From NCBI GenBank assembly GCA_964346495.1, contig CAYFUW010000047.1, positions 1-16,132 of the forward strand: DNA of 16,132 nucleotides. The letters are read 5' to 3'. Both the position numbers and the translations under genes were made by a program. Source of the stretch: JBGZFC01 sp964346495. GTDB taxonomy: Bacteria > Bacteroidota > Bacteroidia > Bacteroidales > Dysgonomonadaceae. Within the stretch, counting starts at the first letter, position 1; every line of letters starts with the position of its first letter. Shown in pieces: positions 1 through 7,987 of the stretch. Under the pieces are notes generated by a model. It ran no database searches. It had not been told where the DNA came from and saw nothing but the letters and a program-made list of their open reading frames with translations.

Positions 1-50
1 TTGTCATAATTTTTCCTGTTTTGGGTGTAAACCTATTTCAGGACGGGACA

Positions 51-78
51 CTTTGCTCTTTGCTCTTTGTTCTTTTGT
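51..78. repeat. short tandem heptamer repeat
   Basis: Four head-to-tail copies of a CTTTGCT-like heptamer (CTTTGCT, CTTTGCT, CTTTGTT, CTTTTGT). The first two copies are identical and the last two have diverged. They lie upstream of the first gene and outside its putative promoter. No gene is visible in bases 1-181. The tract could be a slippage-prone spacer or simply low-complexity sequence. Confidence 0.6.
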
Positions 79-150
79 CTGCAAACTACTTCCTTCAATA
101 TGAGAAAAGAAAAATCTGTATAATTCCACAATAACATTATTAATTTTTGT

Positions 151-158
151 TACCTTTG
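151..158 (+). promoter_or_regulatory. putative -7 box of Bacteroidota promoter (TACCTTTG)
   Basis: TACCTTTG matches the TAnnTTTG -7 consensus of the primary Bacteroidota sigma factor exactly and ends 23 bp before the ATG of the methyltransferase gene. I see no convincing TTTG-type -33 element 19-21 bp upstream, so the call rests on the -7 box and its position. Confidence 0.5.
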
Positions 159-181
159 TGAAAAGGTAATTTTTTTGGAAA

Positions 182-889
182 ATGCATCAGCCATCACTTT
201 TTCTTATTCCGGTTACGTTAGGCGACACAACTGTTGAGCGCGTTATTCCCGGCTACAATATCGAAGTGGTTTCTGCTTTGAAACACTTTATCGTGGAGAA
301 TGTACGCTCGGCACGACGTTTTTTGAAACAGTGTAATAAAGAGATTGATATTGATTCGCTTACGTTTTACGAACTCAACAAACATACCGATAGAAACCAT
401 ATAGCAAATTATCTGTTGCCAATAAAAAAAGGCGAAAGTGTGGGAGTGATTTCCGAAGCCGGATGTCCTGCAGTAGCCGATCCGGGAGCCGATGTTGTTG
501 CAATTGCACAAAGCAGCGGCATTAGGGTAGTGCCGTTGGTTGGTCCATCGTCTATGCTTATGGCGATAATGGCATCGGGATTTAACGGACAAAGTTTTGC
601 TTTTCACGGATATTTGCCGATTGATGCTGATGAGCGGGTAAAAATGTTGAAAAAATTGGAAAACAGAGCTTATAGCGAAGACCAGACACAACTTTTTATA
701 GAAACACCCTATCGAAATGAGAAACTCGTTGAGGATATTTTGCAACATTGCAAGCCGCAAACTCGTTTGTGCATCGCGATGAATATTTCGTGTGATGATG
801 AATATATCGTTACAAAGTCGGTGAAATCGTGGAAAGGGAAATTACCTGATATGCACAAAAAACCTTGTGTCTTTTTGATTTATAAATAA
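182..889 (+). CDS. SAM-dependent methyltransferase, tetrapyrrole methylase family (RsmI-like)
   Basis: This 235-residue protein belongs to the tetrapyrrole-methylase superfamily and is closest in appearance to RsmI, which methylates the 2'-OH of C1402 in 16S rRNA. Visible motifs are SEAGCPAVADPG (residues 91-102), equivalent to RsmI's DAGTPxxSDPG; VPLVGPSS (117-124), part of the SAM pocket; and FHGYLP (141-146), matching FxGFLP. FIETPYRNE (172-180) also matches the family. It is about 50 residues shorter than canonical RsmI, and the N-terminal part (VTLGDTTVERV) is divergent, so it may be a paralogue with another substrate. It starts 23 bp after a TACCTTTG box, and murB begins 12 bp after its stop codon, so the two are probably co-transcribed. 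The family is secure; the substrate is inferred. Confidence 0.85.
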   Translation: MHQPSLFLIPVTLGDTTVERVIPGYNIEVVSALKHFIVENVRSARRFLKQCNKEIDIDSLTFYELNKHTDRNHIANYLLPIKKGESVGVISEAGCPAVADPGADVVAIAQSSGIRVVPLVGPSSMLMAIMASGFNGQSFAFHGYLPIDADERVKMLKKLENRAYSEDQTQLFIETPYRNEKLVEDILQHCKPQTRLCIAMNISCDDEYIVTKSVKSWKGKLPDMHKKPCVFLIYK

Positions 890-901
890 TTGATAATTAG
901 A

Positions 902-1900
902 ATGAATATTCAACACAATATAGAACTTAAACCATATAATTCGTTTAGAACTAAAGCCAAAGCTAAACTATTTGCCGAACCTGCAACAGTAGAAGAGTTG
1001 CAAACAATAATTTCGACCTGTAAAGCCGAACAAAAATTGGTAATAGGCGGTGGTTGCAATATGTTTTTCACCAAAGATTTTGACGGACTTGTTATTTATC
1101 CGCAATTTTTTGGAATAAACGTTATTGATGAAGATGAGCAAACTGTAACCATCGAAGTTGGAGCGTCGGAAGATTGGGATAAGTTTGTAGGGTATTGTGT
1201 TTCTAATAATTATGCCGGTTTGGAAAACCTTTCCTTTATTCCCGGAACGGTTGGTGCATCGCCAGTGCAAAATATCGGAGCCTACGGTGCAGAGGTGAAA
1301 GACACTCTCGTTTGTGTTAAAACAGTTGATATTGAAACGTCTCAACCGAAAACATTTCTCAACGAAGAGTGCGATTTTTCATATCGAAACAGCATCTTTA
1401 AACAGACACGAAAATATGTGATAACATCGGTAGTTTTCCGATTGAAAAAAACGTTTACATATATAGAGAAATATACCGATTTAAACAGAGAATTGTCAAA
1501 CGTCCCGCAACCAACGTTGCAGCAGGTGCGTGATGCGGTGATTAAAGTGCGTAAGCAAAAATTGCCCGACCATAAGGAGCTGCCAAATGCGGGAAGTTTT
1601 TTCAAAAACCCGTTTCTCACATCCGAAGAGAAAGAGAAACTCAGTACATTATTGCCTGAAGCACCTTTGTATGATGTTGGCAATAACGTTTTTAAAACAT
1701 CGGCAGCCTATCTTATCGACCATGCAGGTTGCAAAGGAATGAGAGTAGGTGATGTAGGTATTTACGATCGGCATGCACTTATTATCGTGAATTACGGGAC
1801 TGAAAATGGTGCTGAAATTAAGCAGTTTATGAACGAAATACAGAATATTGTTTACAATAAATATGGTGTGATGCTGGAACCTGAAGTGTGGATTTTTTAG
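902..1900 (+). CDS. murB: UDP-N-acetylenolpyruvoylglucosamine reductase (MurB)
   Basis: MurB reduces UDP-GlcNAc-enolpyruvate to UDP-MurNAc with NADPH and FAD in the cytoplasm, the second committed step of peptidoglycan synthesis. The 332-residue protein has an N-terminal FAD-binding half with VIGGGCNMFF (residues 47-56) and IPGTVGASPVQNIGAYG (113-129), followed by the MurB C-terminal domain. The catalytic residues of type I (E. coli-type) MurB can be placed: Arg162 in YRNSIFK, the proton-donor Ser232 in NAGSFFKNP, and the C-terminal Glu in LEPEVWIF. The reading frame is open back to a TTG at 890, immediately after the preceding stop. I prefer the ATG at 902 because the protein then starts MNIQHNIELKPYNSF, as in the family. 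murA follows after 53 bp, which supports an operon. Confidence 0.96.
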   Translation: MNIQHNIELKPYNSFRTKAKAKLFAEPATVEELQTIISTCKAEQKLVIGGGCNMFFTKDFDGLVIYPQFFGINVIDEDEQTVTIEVGASEDWDKFVGYCVSNNYAGLENLSFIPGTVGASPVQNIGAYGAEVKDTLVCVKTVDIETSQPKTFLNEECDFSYRNSIFKQTRKYVITSVVFRLKKTFTYIEKYTDLNRELSNVPQPTLQQVRDAVIKVRKQKLPDHKELPNAGSFFKNPFLTSEEKEKLSTLLPEAPLYDVGNNVFKTSAAYLIDHAGCKGMRVGDVGIYDRHALIIVNYGTENGAEIKQFMNEIQNIVYNKYGVMLEPEVWIF

Positions 1901-1953
1901 CTCACACATTTATAATATATAATCAAAATAATTAAACCTAAAAACCCAATATT

Positions 1954-3258
1954 ATGGCTTCATTTGTAATCGAAGGCGGACATCGCTTAAATGGAGAAAT
2001 CATTCCGCAAGGAGCTAAGAACGAGGCTCTGCAAGTAATTTGTGCAACACTTTTGACCGAGGAGGAGGTGATAATTGAAAATGTACCCGATATTCTCGAC
2101 GTGAATAACCTTATTGCTCTGTTGAGAGATATGGGGGTAACAATCAGACAGTTGAGTCCCGATACTTACTCGTTTCAGGCAAAAGAAATCGATTTGGAGT
2201 TTACCAAAACCGACGAGTACATGCGTCAAATTGCCGCTTTGCGTGGTTCGATAATGGTTGTGGGACCTATGTTGGCTCGATTTGGACATACCACCGTACC
2301 AAAACCGGGTGGCGATAAAATCGGTCGTCGTCGTTTAGATACTCACTTCAACGGAATTATGAAATTGGGTGCCGAATTGGTTTACGATGAAAAACAGCAG
2401 ATTTTCTCACTTACAGCCGAAAAACTTATCGGACAATATATTCTTTTGGATGAAGCTTCTGTTACAGGAACTGCCAATTTACTTATGGCATCGGTATTTG
2501 CAGAAGGTGAAACCATTATCTACAACGCTGCGTGTGAGCCATACGTTGAGCAATTGAGTAAAATGTTGGTACGTATGGGGGCTAAAATCGAAGGAATTGG
2601 TTCCAATCGTCTTATTGTGAAAGGTGTAACACGATTAGGAAGTTGTCGCCACCGAATGTTGCCCGATATGATTGAGGTTGGTAGTTTTATCGGAATGGCA
2701 GCAATGACAGCTTCCGAAATTACCATTAAAGACGCATCTATAGCCAATTTGGGAATTATTCCTGAAAGTTTCCGTAAGTTGGGTATTACAGTTGAGCAAA
2801 AAGGCGACGACTTATATATTCCTTCGCAAGAACACTATACAATAGAATCGTTTATCGATGGTTCAATTCTTACAATTGCCGATGCGCCGTGGCCCGGACT
2901 TACACCTGACTTGCTCAGTGTTATGCTCGTTGTTGCCACAAAAGCCGAAGGTTGTGTGCTTATACATCAGAAGATGTTCGAGAGTCGTCTGTTCTTTGTT
3001 GATAAACTTATCGATATGGGCGCTCAGATTATATTGTGCGACCCGCACAGAGCAACGGTTATCGGCTTGGGAGACAGATTTAAACTTCGCGGAATGACAA
3101 TGACTTCGCCCGATATTCGTGCGGGAATTTCACTTTTGATTGCTGCAATGAGTGCCAAAGGTGTGAGCACTATTCACAATATCGACCAGATAGACAGAGG
3201 ATATCAGGATATTGAAAAACGATTGAATAAGTTGGGGGCAAATATTGTTAGGAAATGA
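1954..3258 (+). CDS. murA: UDP-N-acetylglucosamine 1-carboxyvinyltransferase (MurA), Cys-to-Asp type
   Basis: MurA transfers enolpyruvate from PEP to the 3'-OH of UDP-GlcNAc, the first committed step of peptidoglycan synthesis. The 434-residue length is normal for the EPSP-synthase-like fold. Visible landmarks are Lys22-Asn23 (GAKNEAL), the active-site loop PKPGGDKIGRRRLDTH (residues 117-131), the general base Asp319 in PWPGLTPDLLS, FESRLFFVDKL, and the C-terminal signature DIRAGISLLIAAMSAKG followed by IDRGYQDIEKRLNKLGA. The loop residue normally Cys (Cys115 in E. coli, the fosfomycin target) is Asp121, as in the naturally fosfomycin-insensitive mycobacterial and chlamydial enzymes. The gene lies 53 bp after murB on the same strand. 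No separate promoter box is obvious in the gap, so co-transcription is likely. Confidence 0.96.
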   Translation: MASFVIEGGHRLNGEIIPQGAKNEALQVICATLLTEEEVIIENVPDILDVNNLIALLRDMGVTIRQLSPDTYSFQAKEIDLEFTKTDEYMRQIAALRGSIMVVGPMLARFGHTTVPKPGGDKIGRRRLDTHFNGIMKLGAELVYDEKQQIFSLTAEKLIGQYILLDEASVTGTANLLMASVFAEGETIIYNAACEPYVEQLSKMLVRMGAKIEGIGSNRLIVKGVTRLGSCRHRMLPDMIEVGSFIGMAAMTASEITIKDASIANLGIIPESFRKLGITVEQKGDDLYIPSQEHYTIESFIDGSILTIADAPWPGLTPDLLSVMLVVATKAEGCVLIHQKMFESRLFFVDKLIDMGAQIILCDPHRATVIGLGDRFKLRGMTMTSPDIRAGISLLIAAMSAKGVSTIHNIDQIDRGYQDIEKRLNKLGANIVRK

Positions 3259-3390
3259 TGTTTTAATGTGCAGATGTGAATAATTTGCCAATATGCCAAT
3301 GGTTTGGCTTTTGGTTTTTTGTCATTTCGAACGCAGTAAGAAATCTATTCGCCAGTCGTCATTCCCGCAAAATGCATTAACATAAAAAAT
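3259..3390. other. murA downstream spacer with dispersed-repeat remnant
   Basis: There is no gene here. A weak hairpin (GCCAA at 3295-3299, TTGGC at 3304-3308) is followed by a T-rich stretch and might attenuate murA transcription. Bases 3321-3370 begin GTCATTTCGAACGCAGTAAG and end GTCGTCATTCCCGC. This resembles the degenerate 'GTCATT-cga-AAATCT' intergenic repeats seen in many bacterial genomes, and I read it as a remnant of one, from pattern memory only. Confidence 0.4.
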
Positions 3391-3441
3391 ATCGCCGAAA
3401 CTTAATTGTGTATAATAATAAGTTTCGGCGATCGGTTTTTT
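3391..3441. terminator. bidirectional rho-independent terminator between murA and the DUF2141 gene
   Basis: Perfect 13-bp inverted repeat: ATCGCCGAAACTT (3391-3403) pairs with AAGTTTCGGCGAT (3420-3432) around a 16-nt A/T-rich loop. A T-run follows at 3436-3441 on the + strand, and an A-run precedes it (3384-3389), giving a U-run for - strand transcripts. It sits between two convergent genes, where a shared terminator is expected. Confidence 0.85.
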
Positions 3442-3456
3442 CAATAACTTTAATTA

Positions 3457-3876
3457 TTAGAAATAGATTAGTTTTATCTCTAAATGCAAGTCCTTATCGG
3501 CAACAACAAATTTAATATTATCAAATTTAGGTGCTCTGAACTTGGGCCTGTAATTCCTTGAAAAAGCAAAACCTTCTTTTGGAATTCCCAATACGTTTTG
3601 ATTACAAGTGCCATCTCCATCTTCATCGTGACAAATTGCGAATGCATATTCACCCGGCGGTAAATCGAGGGTGGTAGTCACAGTATTCGAATTTACAGGT
3701 ACTGTAACTTTCATAACCTGTCCTTTATCTTTCGGGAAATATTTAGGGCTATCGTAAACGCCTATAATTATATTACCCGTTGGCTTTCGCAAATGTGTAA
3801 ACGTTACTGTTACGTTTGTGGCATACGAAGAAACAGTAACTAAAATGAATAATAAAAAAGAAATCAACTGTTTCAT
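3457..3876 (-). CDS. secreted DUF2141 domain protein
   Basis: The 139-residue exported protein has a clear Sec signal peptide (KQLISFLLFILVTVSSYA), with likely cleavage after Ala19. The mature part matches the DUF2141 family: TGNIIIGVYDSPKYF near residues 33-47, the acidic HDEDGDG segment (83-89) and the hallmark GIPKEGFAFS (97-106). The family is an all-beta, probably periplasmic or outer-membrane-facing domain of unknown function. The HDEDGDG stretch resembles a calcium-binding loop, but that is inference. It is a single gene convergent with murA, sharing the terminator at 3391-3441, and its upstream region is shared with the divergent M16 protease gene. No biochemical role can be assigned. 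Confidence 0.85.
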   Translation of the reverse strand: MKQLISFLLFILVTVSSYATNVTVTFTHLRKPTGNIIIGVYDSPKYFPKDKGQVMKVTVPVNSNTVTTTLDLPPGEYAFAICHDEDGDGTCNQNVLGIPKEGFAFSRNYRPKFRAPKFDNIKFVVADKDLHLEIKLIYF

Positions 3877-4013
3877 AAAGTTTTATTTTTGAGGTTTACT
3901 ATTTCGACTCACAAATTAATCATTTGTTTAAATCAAATGCTTAAATATTTTGCTAAATAAAGTGAAATCCACACTATTTAAAGGTTTTTTAATTAGGCGA
4001 GTCAAATTTTTAC

Positions 4014-4021
4014 TATATTTG
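4014..4021 (+). promoter_or_regulatory. putative -7 box (TATATTTG) of the M16 protease gene
   Basis: TATATTTG is an exact TAnnTTTG match 72 bp upstream of the protease ATG. The -33 region is only T-rich (GTTTTTT at 3984-3990), so it is a partial promoter match. The 217-bp divergent spacer 3877-4093 is otherwise very A/T-rich and shows no gene. Confidence 0.45.
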
Positions 4022-4093
4022 TATGATTATATCGGATTAAAAATGCTACAAATAATTATTCTATAAACATTTCAATATTAAAATTAAAAACCG

Positions 4094-7009
4094 ATGAAAA
4101 ATCCAATCAGATTAACAATTCTATTTTTGACGATTGCTTTAGCATTTGGTTCATGTGCTAAAAAGAGCAAGTATGACTACGAAACAGTTCCCAACGACCC
4201 GATGCAAACGCGCATCTACACGCTTGACAATGGGTTGAAGGTGTATATGAGTGTGAACAAAGAGACACCACGCATTCAAACGTATATTGCCGTTAGAGTG
4301 GGTGGCAAAAATGACCCTGCAGAAACAACAGGTCTGGCGCACTATTTTGAGCATCTGATGTTTAAGGGTACAGAAAAGTATGGAACACAAGATTACGAGA
4401 AAGAGAAACCATTGTTAGACGAAATAGAGCGTCTGTTTGAAATTTATCGTAATACTGAAGATGAAGCAGAACGTGCCGCTATCTACAAGCAGATAGACAG
4501 CGTTTCGTATGAAGCATCAAAGTTTGCAATTCCCAATGAGTACGACAAGCTGATGTCTGCTATTGGTGCAACGGGAACAAACGCTTACACAGGTTTCGAC
4601 ATGACGGTTTATGTGGAGAATATCCCATCGAATCAAATCGAAAACTGGGCAAAAATTCAAGCCGACCGTTTCGAAAACAATGTTATTCGCGGATTCCACA
4701 CCGAACTTGAGACTGTTTACGAAGAGAAAAACATGTCGCTTACCCGCGATAGTCGCAAAGTGTATGAAAAATTGCTGGCATCGCTCTATCCGCATCACCC
4801 TTACGGACAACAAACCGTACTTGGAACGCAGGAGCACCTGAAAAATCCATCAATTACAAATATTAAAGAGTACTACAAAACTTACTATGTGCCAAATAAT
4901 ATGGCAATCTGTTTAGCAGGTGATTTCAATCCGGACGAAATGATTGAAATTATAGATGAGTATTTCGGCGACCTGGAACCAAATGAAAATCTACCTAAAC
5001 TAAAAACTTCGGAGCCGACAGAAATTACTGAACCGATTGTTACCGAAGTGTTGGGATTGGAAGCAGAAAACATCACTCTTGGATGGCGCTTTAATGGCTG
5101 GAACTCTCCCGATAAAGATTTGCTTGACATGATTTCGATGATTATGAACAACGGACAGGCGGGATTAATCGATTTGAACTTGTTGCAACAACAAAAAGTG
5201 CTTTATGCTTATGCCTATGCAAGCAGCATGGCTGATTACTGCACATTTGTCATGGCTGGTAATCCAAAAGCGGGACAGACTTTGGAAGATGTACGCGATT
5301 TGCTTTTGGCAGAAATTGACAAGCTGAAAAAAGGTGAGTTCTCTGACGAACTTCTTACAGCAACAATCAATAATATGAAATTGACAGAAATGCGTCGTGT
5401 AGAAAGCAATAGCGGACGCGCTAACTGGTTTGTAAACTCATTTATCAACAATACAAATTGGGCTGACGAGGTTACACGCATCGATAGAATTGCAAAAATA
5501 ACCAAGCAAGATATTATAGATTTTGCAAATAAAAACTTCGGCGACAATTACGCTGTTATTTTCAAACGTGAAGGCAAAGACCCAACAGAATTGAAAATTG
5601 ACAAGCCGCAAATTACACCTATTGCAACCAATCGTGATGCTGCAAGCGACTTTCTTGTTGAGATACAAAACTCGGAAGTTAAGCCAATAGAGCCGGTATT
5701 TATCGATTTTGATAAAGATATGGATAAATTCAACATTAAATCGGATATTCCTGTGCTTTACAAACAAAACATTACAAACGGTGTATTTAGTTTGATTTAT
5801 GTTTTCGATATGGGTAATAACCACGACAAAATGTTAGGTACTGCATTTAGTTACATGACATATTTGGGTACATCTGAAAAATCGCCAGAACAGATAAAGA
5901 GCGAATTTTACAATTTGGCTTGTTCTTTCAATGTTTTCCCGGGAAATGAGCGCGTTTATGTTTCGCTAAACGGATTGGCTGAAAATATGGATAAGGCTTT
6001 GACTCTTTTCGAAGAGTTGTTGGCTGACCCGCAAGTAAATGAGGAGGCGTATGTCAATTTGACTGCCGATATTCTGAAAGAGCGTGCCGACTCGAAACTA
6101 AGTCAGGGAAGTAATTTCGGAAAACTGACACAATACGCTATTTGGGGTTCCGATTCTCCGGAGAAAAATATTCTTTCTGAAACAGAATTGAAAGAGTTGA
6201 ATCCGCAAGAGTTGATTGACAGAATTAAACAGCTCAACAGCTATGAGCATCGTATAATGTATTACGGTCCCGATAGTAAAAAAGAGTTGACAAAAACATT
6301 GAACGCACTGCACAGAGTTCCCGAAAAACTTACACCTGTTCCAACAGAAACTCGTTTCAAACATCAGGAAACAACCGAGAGCAAAGTGCTTCTGGTAGAG
6401 TATGATGCGAAACAGATATATTTCGGAATGATTTCGAACGATGGTCGCCGTTTTGAGCCTTCTATCGAACCGATGCGCGAAATGTATAACGACTATTTCA
6501 GTGGCAGCATGAATGCAATTGTGTTCCAGGAGATGCGTGAAGCACGCGGTCTGGCATACTCGGCAAGTGCTTATCTAATAGGACCTTCTAAGAAAGAGTA
6601 TCCTTATATGATGCGTGCATTTATCGCAACTCAAAACGATAAAATGGAAGACGCTATGGATGCTTTCCACTCTATAATAAATGATATGCCGGCATCGGAA
6701 AAAGCCTTTAATTTGGCTAAAGAGAGCATTATCACTCGCTTACGTACCGACCGTATTGTTAAAGAGAATATTCTTTGGGCATACATCAACGCGCAAGATC
6801 TTGGAATAGAGACTGACAGCAGAAAAGAGGTGTATGAAAAAGTTCCGACCATGACTCTCGACGATGTAAAAGCATTCCAGGAAGAGTGGGTGAAAGATAG
6901 AAAATATACTTATTACATTTTGGGTAAAGAGTCGGATTTAGATTTGAAAGCTCTTGAAAAATATGGTCCAATACAACGCGTTTCGCAAGAGGAAATTTTT
7001 GGATATTAA
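4094..7009 (+). CDS. M16 family zinc metallopeptidase, lipoprotein (pitrilysin-like, two M16 modules)
   Basis: This 971-residue secreted peptidase has an N-terminal lipoprotein signal peptide with lipobox FGSC (lipidated Cys21), so it should be membrane-anchored on the envelope side. The first M16 module carries the inverted zinc motif H83-Y-F-E86-H87. The third ligand is most likely Glu211 in ETVYEEKNM, with Glu204 giving the E-x6-E spacing. A helical insertion at about residues 100-150 separates them. An inactive M16 C-terminal module and a second module pair follow. The last module contains EMREARGLAYSASAYL, the conserved Arg/Tyr substrate-contact region of the non-catalytic half. The length matches the full two-half pitrilysin/PqqL architecture. 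It has its own promoter box and downstream terminator, so it is monocistronic. The substrate is unknown; degradation of imported peptides is an inference. Confidence 0.92.
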   Translation: MKNPIRLTILFLTIALAFGSCAKKSKYDYETVPNDPMQTRIYTLDNGLKVYMSVNKETPRIQTYIAVRVGGKNDPAETTGLAHYFEHLMFKGTEKYGTQDYEKEKPLLDEIERLFEIYRNTEDEAERAAIYKQIDSVSYEASKFAIPNEYDKLMSAIGATGTNAYTGFDMTVYVENIPSNQIENWAKIQADRFENNVIRGFHTELETVYEEKNMSLTRDSRKVYEKLLASLYPHHPYGQQTVLGTQEHLKNPSITNIKEYYKTYYVPNNMAICLAGDFNPDEMIEIIDEYFGDLEPNENLPKLKTSEPTEITEPIVTEVLGLEAENITLGWRFNGWNSPDKDLLDMISMIMNNGQAGLIDLNLLQQQKVLYAYAYASSMADYCTFVMAGNPKAGQTLEDVRDLLLAEIDKLKKGEFSDELLTATINNMKLTEMRRVESNSGRANWFVNSFINNTNWADEVTRIDRIAKITKQDIIDFANKNFGDNYAVIFKREGKDPTELKIDKPQITPIATNRDAASDFLVEIQNSEVKPIEPVFIDFDKDMDKFNIKSDIPVLYKQNITNGVFSLIYVFDMGNNHDKMLGTAFSYMTYLGTSEKSPEQIKSEFYNLACSFNVFPGNERVYVSLNGLAENMDKALTLFEELLADPQVNEEAYVNLTADILKERADSKLSQGSNFGKLTQYAIWGSDSPEKNILSETELKELNPQELIDRIKQLNSYEHRIMYYGPDSKKELTKTLNALHRVPEKLTPVPTETRFKHQETTESKVLLVEYDAKQIYFGMISNDGRRFEPSIEPMREMYNDYFSGSMNAIVFQEMREARGLAYSASAYLIGPSKKEYPYMMRAFIATQNDKMEDAMDAFHSIINDMPASEKAFNLAKESIITRLRTDRIVKENILWAYINAQDLGIETDSRKEVYEKVPTMTLDDVKAFQEEWVKDRKYTYYILGKESDLDLKALEKYGPIQRVSQEEIFGY

Positions 7010-7065
7010 TGTTTGTTAGACAAATTGTAGAGACGTAGCACGCTGTGTCTCATAAAATAAAGACT

Positions 7066-7105
7066 TTGGGAATACTGCCGTGTTTGGGCGGTATTCCCAA
7101 TTTTT
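7066..7105 (+). terminator. rho-independent terminator after the M16 protease gene
   Basis: The inverted repeat TTGGGAATACTGCC (7066-7079) and GGCGGTATTCCCAA (7087-7100) forms a 14-bp stem with one T-G wobble and a 7-nt loop, followed directly by TTTTT. It ends 20 bp before crcB, so crcB is probably transcribed separately. Confidence 0.88.
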
Positions 7106-7124
7106 AAATTGATAATAATAAAAT

Positions 7125-7499
7125 ATGTGGAAAGATATTTTATTTGTCGGTCTTGGAGGTGGGGTAGGCAGCATATTGCGTTACCTTACTTCGCATGTTG
7201 TTTCGAAGCTGATCGTAGGAAAATGGTTTTTTTTGGGAACGTTTACTGCGAATATTATCGGTTGTTTTCTTATCGGTCTGTTTTCGGGATGGTTACTGAC
7301 AAATCATGTTGATAATCCTACATTTAGACTTCTGTTTATCGTCGGTTTTTGTGGTGGTTATACCACTTTTTCCACTTTTGCATTTGAAAATTTGCGATTA
7401 ATTGAAGCAAATCAGTGGGGAATGTTTCTATTATATACCTTGCTGAGCGTGGTGTTAGGAATATTAGCCGTTTGGGTGGGAATGAAACTCGTAAGATAG
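7125..7499 (+). CDS. crcB: fluoride ion channel CrcB/Fluc
   Basis: This is a 124-residue inner-membrane protein with four hydrophobic segments (about residues 4-22, 34-58, 68-88 and 98-122). It matches the Fluc fluoride channel family, which works as an antiparallel dimer that lets fluoride out of the cell. Diagnostic motifs are GxGGxxGxxxRY at the N-terminus (GLGGGVGSILRY, 9-20), GTFTANIIG (38-46) with the conserved pore Asn, and GFCGGYTTFSTF (74-85), which carries the central sodium-site turn and the phenylalanine box. The ATG at 7125 gives the expected N-terminus. I looked for a fluoride riboswitch between 7010 and 7124 and saw no recognisable crcB motif. The gene ends exactly at the left boundary of the inserted element at 7505. 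Confidence 0.93.
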   Translation: MWKDILFVGLGGGVGSILRYLTSHVVSKLIVGKWFFLGTFTANIIGCFLIGLFSGWLLTNHVDNPTFRLLFIVGFCGGYTTFSTFAFENLRLIEANQWGMFLLYTLLSVVLGILAVWVGMKLVR

Positions 7500-7504
7500 T
7501 TTTA

Positions 7505-7880
7505 CATTGCTGTCCTATAAAAACGCACTATCGCCTGAATAGGCGAGATTTCCATAACCTCGCTATCGCGCGAATCCTTTCGCGTGATAAATAATACCAC
7601 ACGATAGAATCGTGCGGTAGCGAGGAGCAGCTTGCGGAGAATCAATCAGCCTACAAACACTGCCTGAATGGCACCGATATTTATCGGTACAGGCAGGACT
7701 TTATAAAGTACAGCCACTTCGGGCTGAAAGGTTGAAGCTTTATTTGTACCGCAAGCTGCGCTACGCTTGCTTACGGTTATGAAAATTTGGCTTTCCAAGC
7801 CATTTATCTCGAATAATTAGTGAAATCGTTTACAATAAATAGTTTTAGAGTAAAATGAAAATGTTTATCGGACAACAATA
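7505..7880. mobile_element. MITE-like non-autonomous element with terminal inverted repeats
   Basis: The left end reads CATTGCTGTCCTATAAAAAC (7505-7524). The right end, read inward on the other strand from 7880, is TATTGTTGTCCGATAAACAT, identical at 15 of 20 positions (ATTG, TGTCC and ATAAA blocks). Outside the ends lie ATAGTTTTA (7496-7504) and ATAGATTTA (7881-7889), an 8/9 match consistent with an aged 9-bp target duplication. The interior has no plausible gene. It is full of hairpins, so this looks like a non-coding cassette mobilised in trans. It inserted straight after the crcB stop codon. A further copy of the end repeat occurs at 16080. The family is not identified; the target-duplication size would suit IS4-type transposases, which is inference. 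Confidence 0.6.
7531..7802. repeat. cluster of hairpins inside the MITE-like element
   Basis: Inverted repeats by eye: TCGCCT/AGGCGA with loop GAAT (7531-7546). CCTCGCTA (7558-7565) pairs with TAGCGAGG (7618-7625) and encloses two more hairpins (7566-7587 and about 7597-7617), a possible three-way junction. GCAGCTTGCGG (7627-7637) pairs with CCGCAAGCTGC (7749-7759) and encloses ACCGAT/ATCGGT (7673-7688) and CAGCC/GGCTG (7711-7726). TGGCTT/AAGCCA lies at 7788-7802. The density and nesting exceed background and suggest folded single-stranded DNA or RNA. Confidence 0.65.
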
Positions 7881-7913
7881 ATAGATTTAGTGCTTTAAAA
7901 GGTATTGATAAAC

Positions 7914-7952
7914 AAAAAAACGGGATGCAAATTTATTGCATCCCGATTTTTT
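7914..7952. terminator. rho-independent terminator for the DUF4301 gene (also usable from + strand)
   Basis: Perfect 10-bp inverted repeat CGGGATGCAA (7921-7930) and TTGCATCCCG (7936-7945) with a 5-nt loop. On the - strand it is followed by seven T residues (complement of the A-run at 7914-7920). On the + strand it is followed by ATTTTTT. It lies 36-67 bp beyond the stop codon of the DUF4301 gene. Confidence 0.85.
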
Positions 7953-7987
7953 AAAATTCGCAAATCCGAAATCCAAAATCCCAAATA

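Noticed and set aside
890..901. TTG start for murB immediately after the upstream stop codon
   Set aside because: It would add only four residues (MIIR) not typical of MurB. The ATG at 902 is a better start and keeps all motifs.
7010..7124. Possible fluoride riboswitch before crcB
   Set aside because: I looked for the conserved pseudoknot motif and found only the terminator hairpin of the preceding gene. No matching conserved bases were seen.
7109..7312. 67-codon + strand frame overlapping the start of crcB
   Set aside because: It is out of frame with crcB, has no recognisable features, and is fully explained by the well-supported crcB frame.
7505..7880. CRISPR array or tRNA in the hairpin-rich stretch
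   Set aside because: There are no regularly spaced identical repeats and no cloverleaf with T-arm and anticodon features. The pattern fits an element with inverted ends better.
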